Shown piece by piece: positions 62,015-64,000 of a stretch of 64,000 bases of DNA. This DNA is from Gemmatimonadetes bacterium 13_1_40CM_69_22 (GTDB lineage Bacteria; Gemmatimonadota; Gemmatimonadetes; Gemmatimonadales; GWC2-71-9): contig MNEL01000020.1 of the NCBI GenBank assembly GCA_001917665.1, forward strand, positions 1 through 64,000, read 5' to 3'. Each line of letters opens with the position of its first letter. Positions within the stretch are counted from its first letter, which is position 1. Below the pieces are notes generated by a model, which did no database searches, was not told the origin of the DNA, and saw nothing but the letters and a program-made list of their open reading frames with translations. The position numbers and the translations under genes are program-made.

Positions 62015-63244
62015 GCCGCTGGGCACCTTCGGCACGAAGTAGGTGGACTTGGGCGGCATCACGTCCCCCGCATCCGCCACCGCGAACACCTGCTCCACCT
62101 TGGTGGGGTTGAGCAGCACCGCGGCCGCCGCCTTCCCGTGGCGCACTGCGTCGAAGGCGGCCCTCGGGTCGGGGGTGTAGGCGAGCGTGGGCGTGGTTGT
62201 CCCCGCGCCGAGGATGTACTGCACGACGAGCGCCTCGATGCGCGCCACGTCGAGCGCCCGGACCGCGGGCGTCCTGCCCAGCCCCGGGATGTGGTCGAGC
62301 TGCGCCTCTTGCTTCAGCACCAGGGTGACGTCGTAGGCGCCGGGGAACGCAACGATGCACGCGGTGCGGTCGCGACCCAGCTCGGCGAGGCGTTCGATTC
62401 GATCCATACAGGGCGCCACGCGGCCCACCTCGAACCACTCGCGCCACCCCTCGATCAGCTTCGCGGCATCGCGGTCGGCCCCGAACACGATCCGGTGTGT
62501 GGGGAGGAGCGTCAACCCGGGATCCGCGGCCGAAACGATGAACGACAGCACCCGGTCGCCGCGGGGGTCTTCCTGCGCGAAGGCGATCGCAGTCTCGTAG
62601 CGGTGATGACCGTCCGCGATGTAGAGCTGCGCCCGGCCCGCGAGCGCCGCGAGCTCGCGCGCCCTTTCTCCGACCACGCTCCACATGCGGATGCCCACGT
62701 CGTCCAGCTCGGCGCGGGCCGCGGGCGCACCACGCGCCGCCTGCGCGAGGGCCTGGGCGAGCGCTCGGTCGGGGTCGGGGGCGATCAAAAAGATCGACTC
62801 CAGGCTGGTCCGCGTCGCCCGGAGCAGCGCGAGCCGGTCCGCCTTGGGGGCCGCGTGGGTCTGCTCGTGCGGTCGCACGCGTCGCGTCGCGAACGGCTCC
62901 GCCCGCACGGCGGCGAACATCCCGACGCGCGCACGGCGCTCGCCCGACGGCAGCCCGTAGTCCTGCGCGACGACGTAGACCGCGTCCCCCGGGTCCGGCT
63001 GCAGCACACCCGCGCTCCGCCATGCCGCCAGGCGCTCGGCGGCGCCGGCGTATCGATCCGCGTCGGCCGGCGCTTCCGGCAGGATGAGGTGGACGATATT
63101 GTGAGAGTCCCGCGCCGCGTAGCCCGCCCGCTGTGCGGGCGCGATGACGTCGTAGGGCGGCGCGATCAGCGCACTCAGCCGGTGCTGGGCCGCATACCGC
63201 TCGCCGCGGAACGGGACCACGAGCGGTGGCAGATCGACACTCAC
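61991..63244 (-). CDS. DUF1015 family protein
   Basis: 417 residues from the GTG at 63244 ([21 protein letters not shown]). Family markers: [72 protein letters not shown], and a C-terminal [40 protein letters not shown]. DUF1015 proteins are widespread, and SerK-like free-serine-kinase activity is known for some relatives; which reaction applies here is not clear. It is divergent from mazG with 18 bp between start codons and overlaps the DJ-1 gene tail-to-tail. Confidence 0.92.
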   Translation of the reverse strand: [417 protein letters not shown]

Positions 63245-63262
63245 GCTTGCCCGGAGCCTCCC

Positions 63263-63577
63263 TTGTCCCTGCGCGAAACCCAACAGACAGTCGATCGCTG
63301 GATCGGGCAATATAAGGAAGGATACTTCTCGCCGCTGACGAACGTCGTCCGGCTAACGGAAGAGGTGGGCGAGCTCGCGCGCGAGATCAACCACCGGTTT
63401 GGCGAGAAGACCAAGAAGCAGGACGAGGCGGAGGGCTCGGTGGCGATGGAGCTCGCCGACATCCTCTTCGTCGTCGTCTGCATCGCCAACTCGCAGCGGA
63501 TCGACCTCGATCAGGCCTTCGCGGCGATGATGCAGAAGGTGGAGACCCGGGACCGGGAACGGTGGAAGCGGAAATAG
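63263..63577 (+). CDS. MazG-family nucleotide pyrophosphohydrolase
   Basis: 104-residue single-domain MazG: hydrolyses NTPs or dNTPs to monophosphates. SLRETQQTVDRWIGQYKEGYFSPLTNVVRLTEEVGELAREI has the ExxE half of the metal site; VAMELADILFVVVCIAN supplies the ExxD half. The TTG at 63263, 6 nt after GGAG, gives the usual N-terminus; an earlier in-frame stretch is antisense to DUF1015. Single-domain size matches the half-length MazG/MazG-like housekeeping proteins. Confidence 0.88.
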   Translation: MSLRETQQTVDRWIGQYKEGYFSPLTNVVRLTEEVGELAREINHRFGEKTKKQDEAEGSVAMELADILFVVVCIANSQRIDLDQAFAAMMQKVETRDRERWKRK

Positions 63578-63677
63578 GCTGCGGGGATTGCGGTTTGGGT
63601 GGCCGGCTCGAATCTTTGTACCCCTGATGACCAACGGCCGCGTCGCAGGCGACTGCTCGATGCCTGGTGTCCGGGCC

Positions 63678-64000
63678 ATGCGCCGAGTGGCGGCGGTGCT
63701 GCTCGGCGTGTCCTGCATCGGTGAGTCCGCAAGCCGGAAGGGACCGTCCGACCGAGTCGCAGCCGACACCCCCTACCATGCGGCCGGCGAGGAGGGCAGC
63801 GGCGTCGCTGTCGCCATCGTGCTCGACAACTCGGGCTCCATGGGGAATGCCGCCCCCGGGGACACGCGTCCCAAGACCGACGTCGCCCGCGCGGCGATCG
63901 CCACGATGCTCGACGCGACCGAAGGCTTCATTCGGGCGCACCCCGACGTGCCGGTGAAGGTCGCGATGCTCTGGTTTGCAGGCAGCCGGCACGTGACGAC
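63678..64000 (+). CDS. Von Willebrand factor A lipoprotein, 3' end beyond window
   Basis: 108 residues visible, open to the right edge. The ATG at 63678 gives a lipoprotein-like signal (RRVAAVLLGVSC, Cys12). ATGs at 63660 and 63627 are in frame but would bury the signal. The mature part starts a VWA domain: VAVAIVLDNSGSMG carries the metal-dependent adhesion site DxSxS, followed by TDVARAAIATMLDATEGF and VKVAMLWFAG. Likely an envelope protein with extracytoplasmic VWA, role unknown. Confidence 0.8.
   Translation, partial: MRRVAAVLLGVSCIGESASRKGPSDRVAADTPYHAAGEEGSGVAVAIVLDNSGSMGNAAPGDTRPKTDVARAAIATMLDATEGFIRAHPDVPVKVAMLWFAGSRHVT

Noticed and set aside
1-64000. tRNA, rRNA, integrase, transposase or phage genes
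   Set aside because: Looked for in the intergenic gaps and among the proteins; none could be supported.

Overview
High-GC bacterial chromosome segment, densely coded on both strands. There is no phage, insertion sequence, CRISPR array or RNA gene that I can support. The mix suggests Gemmatimonadota, as an inference from family content and not a phylogeny: many secreted S9/M14/M28/M1 peptidases, a DUF5916 outer-membrane protein, a kinase of the 'GRGGMGVVYKA' type, a transporter-like/SpeE-like fusion, DUF2167, DUF4015 and thrombospondin-3/OmpA proteins.

Layout. 1-9472: end of msrA, then a purine-catabolism block (BKACE protein, allB, allantoicase, uraD, uraH, membrane cytochrome-c urate oxidase puuD), convergent with a three-subunit xanthine dehydrogenase. 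Together they take xanthine through urate, hydroxyisourate, OHCU and allantoin to allantoate, then to ureidoglycolate and urea. 9522-24108: two small proteins, Lhr helicase, IspH, an NTGA-coupled operon (thioesterase, lipoprotein, Gfo/Idh oxidoreductase), a PAS-Fis regulator, a DEAH helicase, a DUF2167 protein, and phosphofructokinase preceded by a short gene with an in-frame TGA. 24222-36799: chemoreceptor, Kelch lipoprotein, two tandem OmpA/TSP3 paralogues, S9 and M14 peptidases and a DUF4015 protein, all on the plus strand. 36809-49315: aconitase-family enzyme, M28 peptidase, an unknown protein, a TrmB/hydrolase/TetR operon, a DUF5916 protein and Lon. 49588-64000: Ser/Thr kinase, SpeE-like fusion in an operon with a branched-chain 2-oxoacid dehydrogenase E1, M1 peptidase, flavin reductase-like protein, amidohydrolase, DJ-1/PfpI protein, DUF1015, MazG, and the start of a von Willebrand A lipoprotein.

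Most notable: (1) at 23869-24108 (minus) an Rdx/SelW-family protein whose redox motif is Cys-Val-Val-TGA, followed 21 nt later by a hairpin with a GGUCU apical loop. This is a probable selenoprotein invisible to ordinary gene calling. (2) All four NTGA overlaps (ATGA, GTGA, TTGA, CTGA) occur as operon junctions, and two genes have CTG as the only sensible start. (3) Several genes have a -10-like hexamer ending about 6-8 nt before the start codon, suggesting leaderless mRNAs. (4) Dispersed palindromic and short repeats sit between or inside genes, including in-frame insertions in lhr and in the SpeE-like gene.
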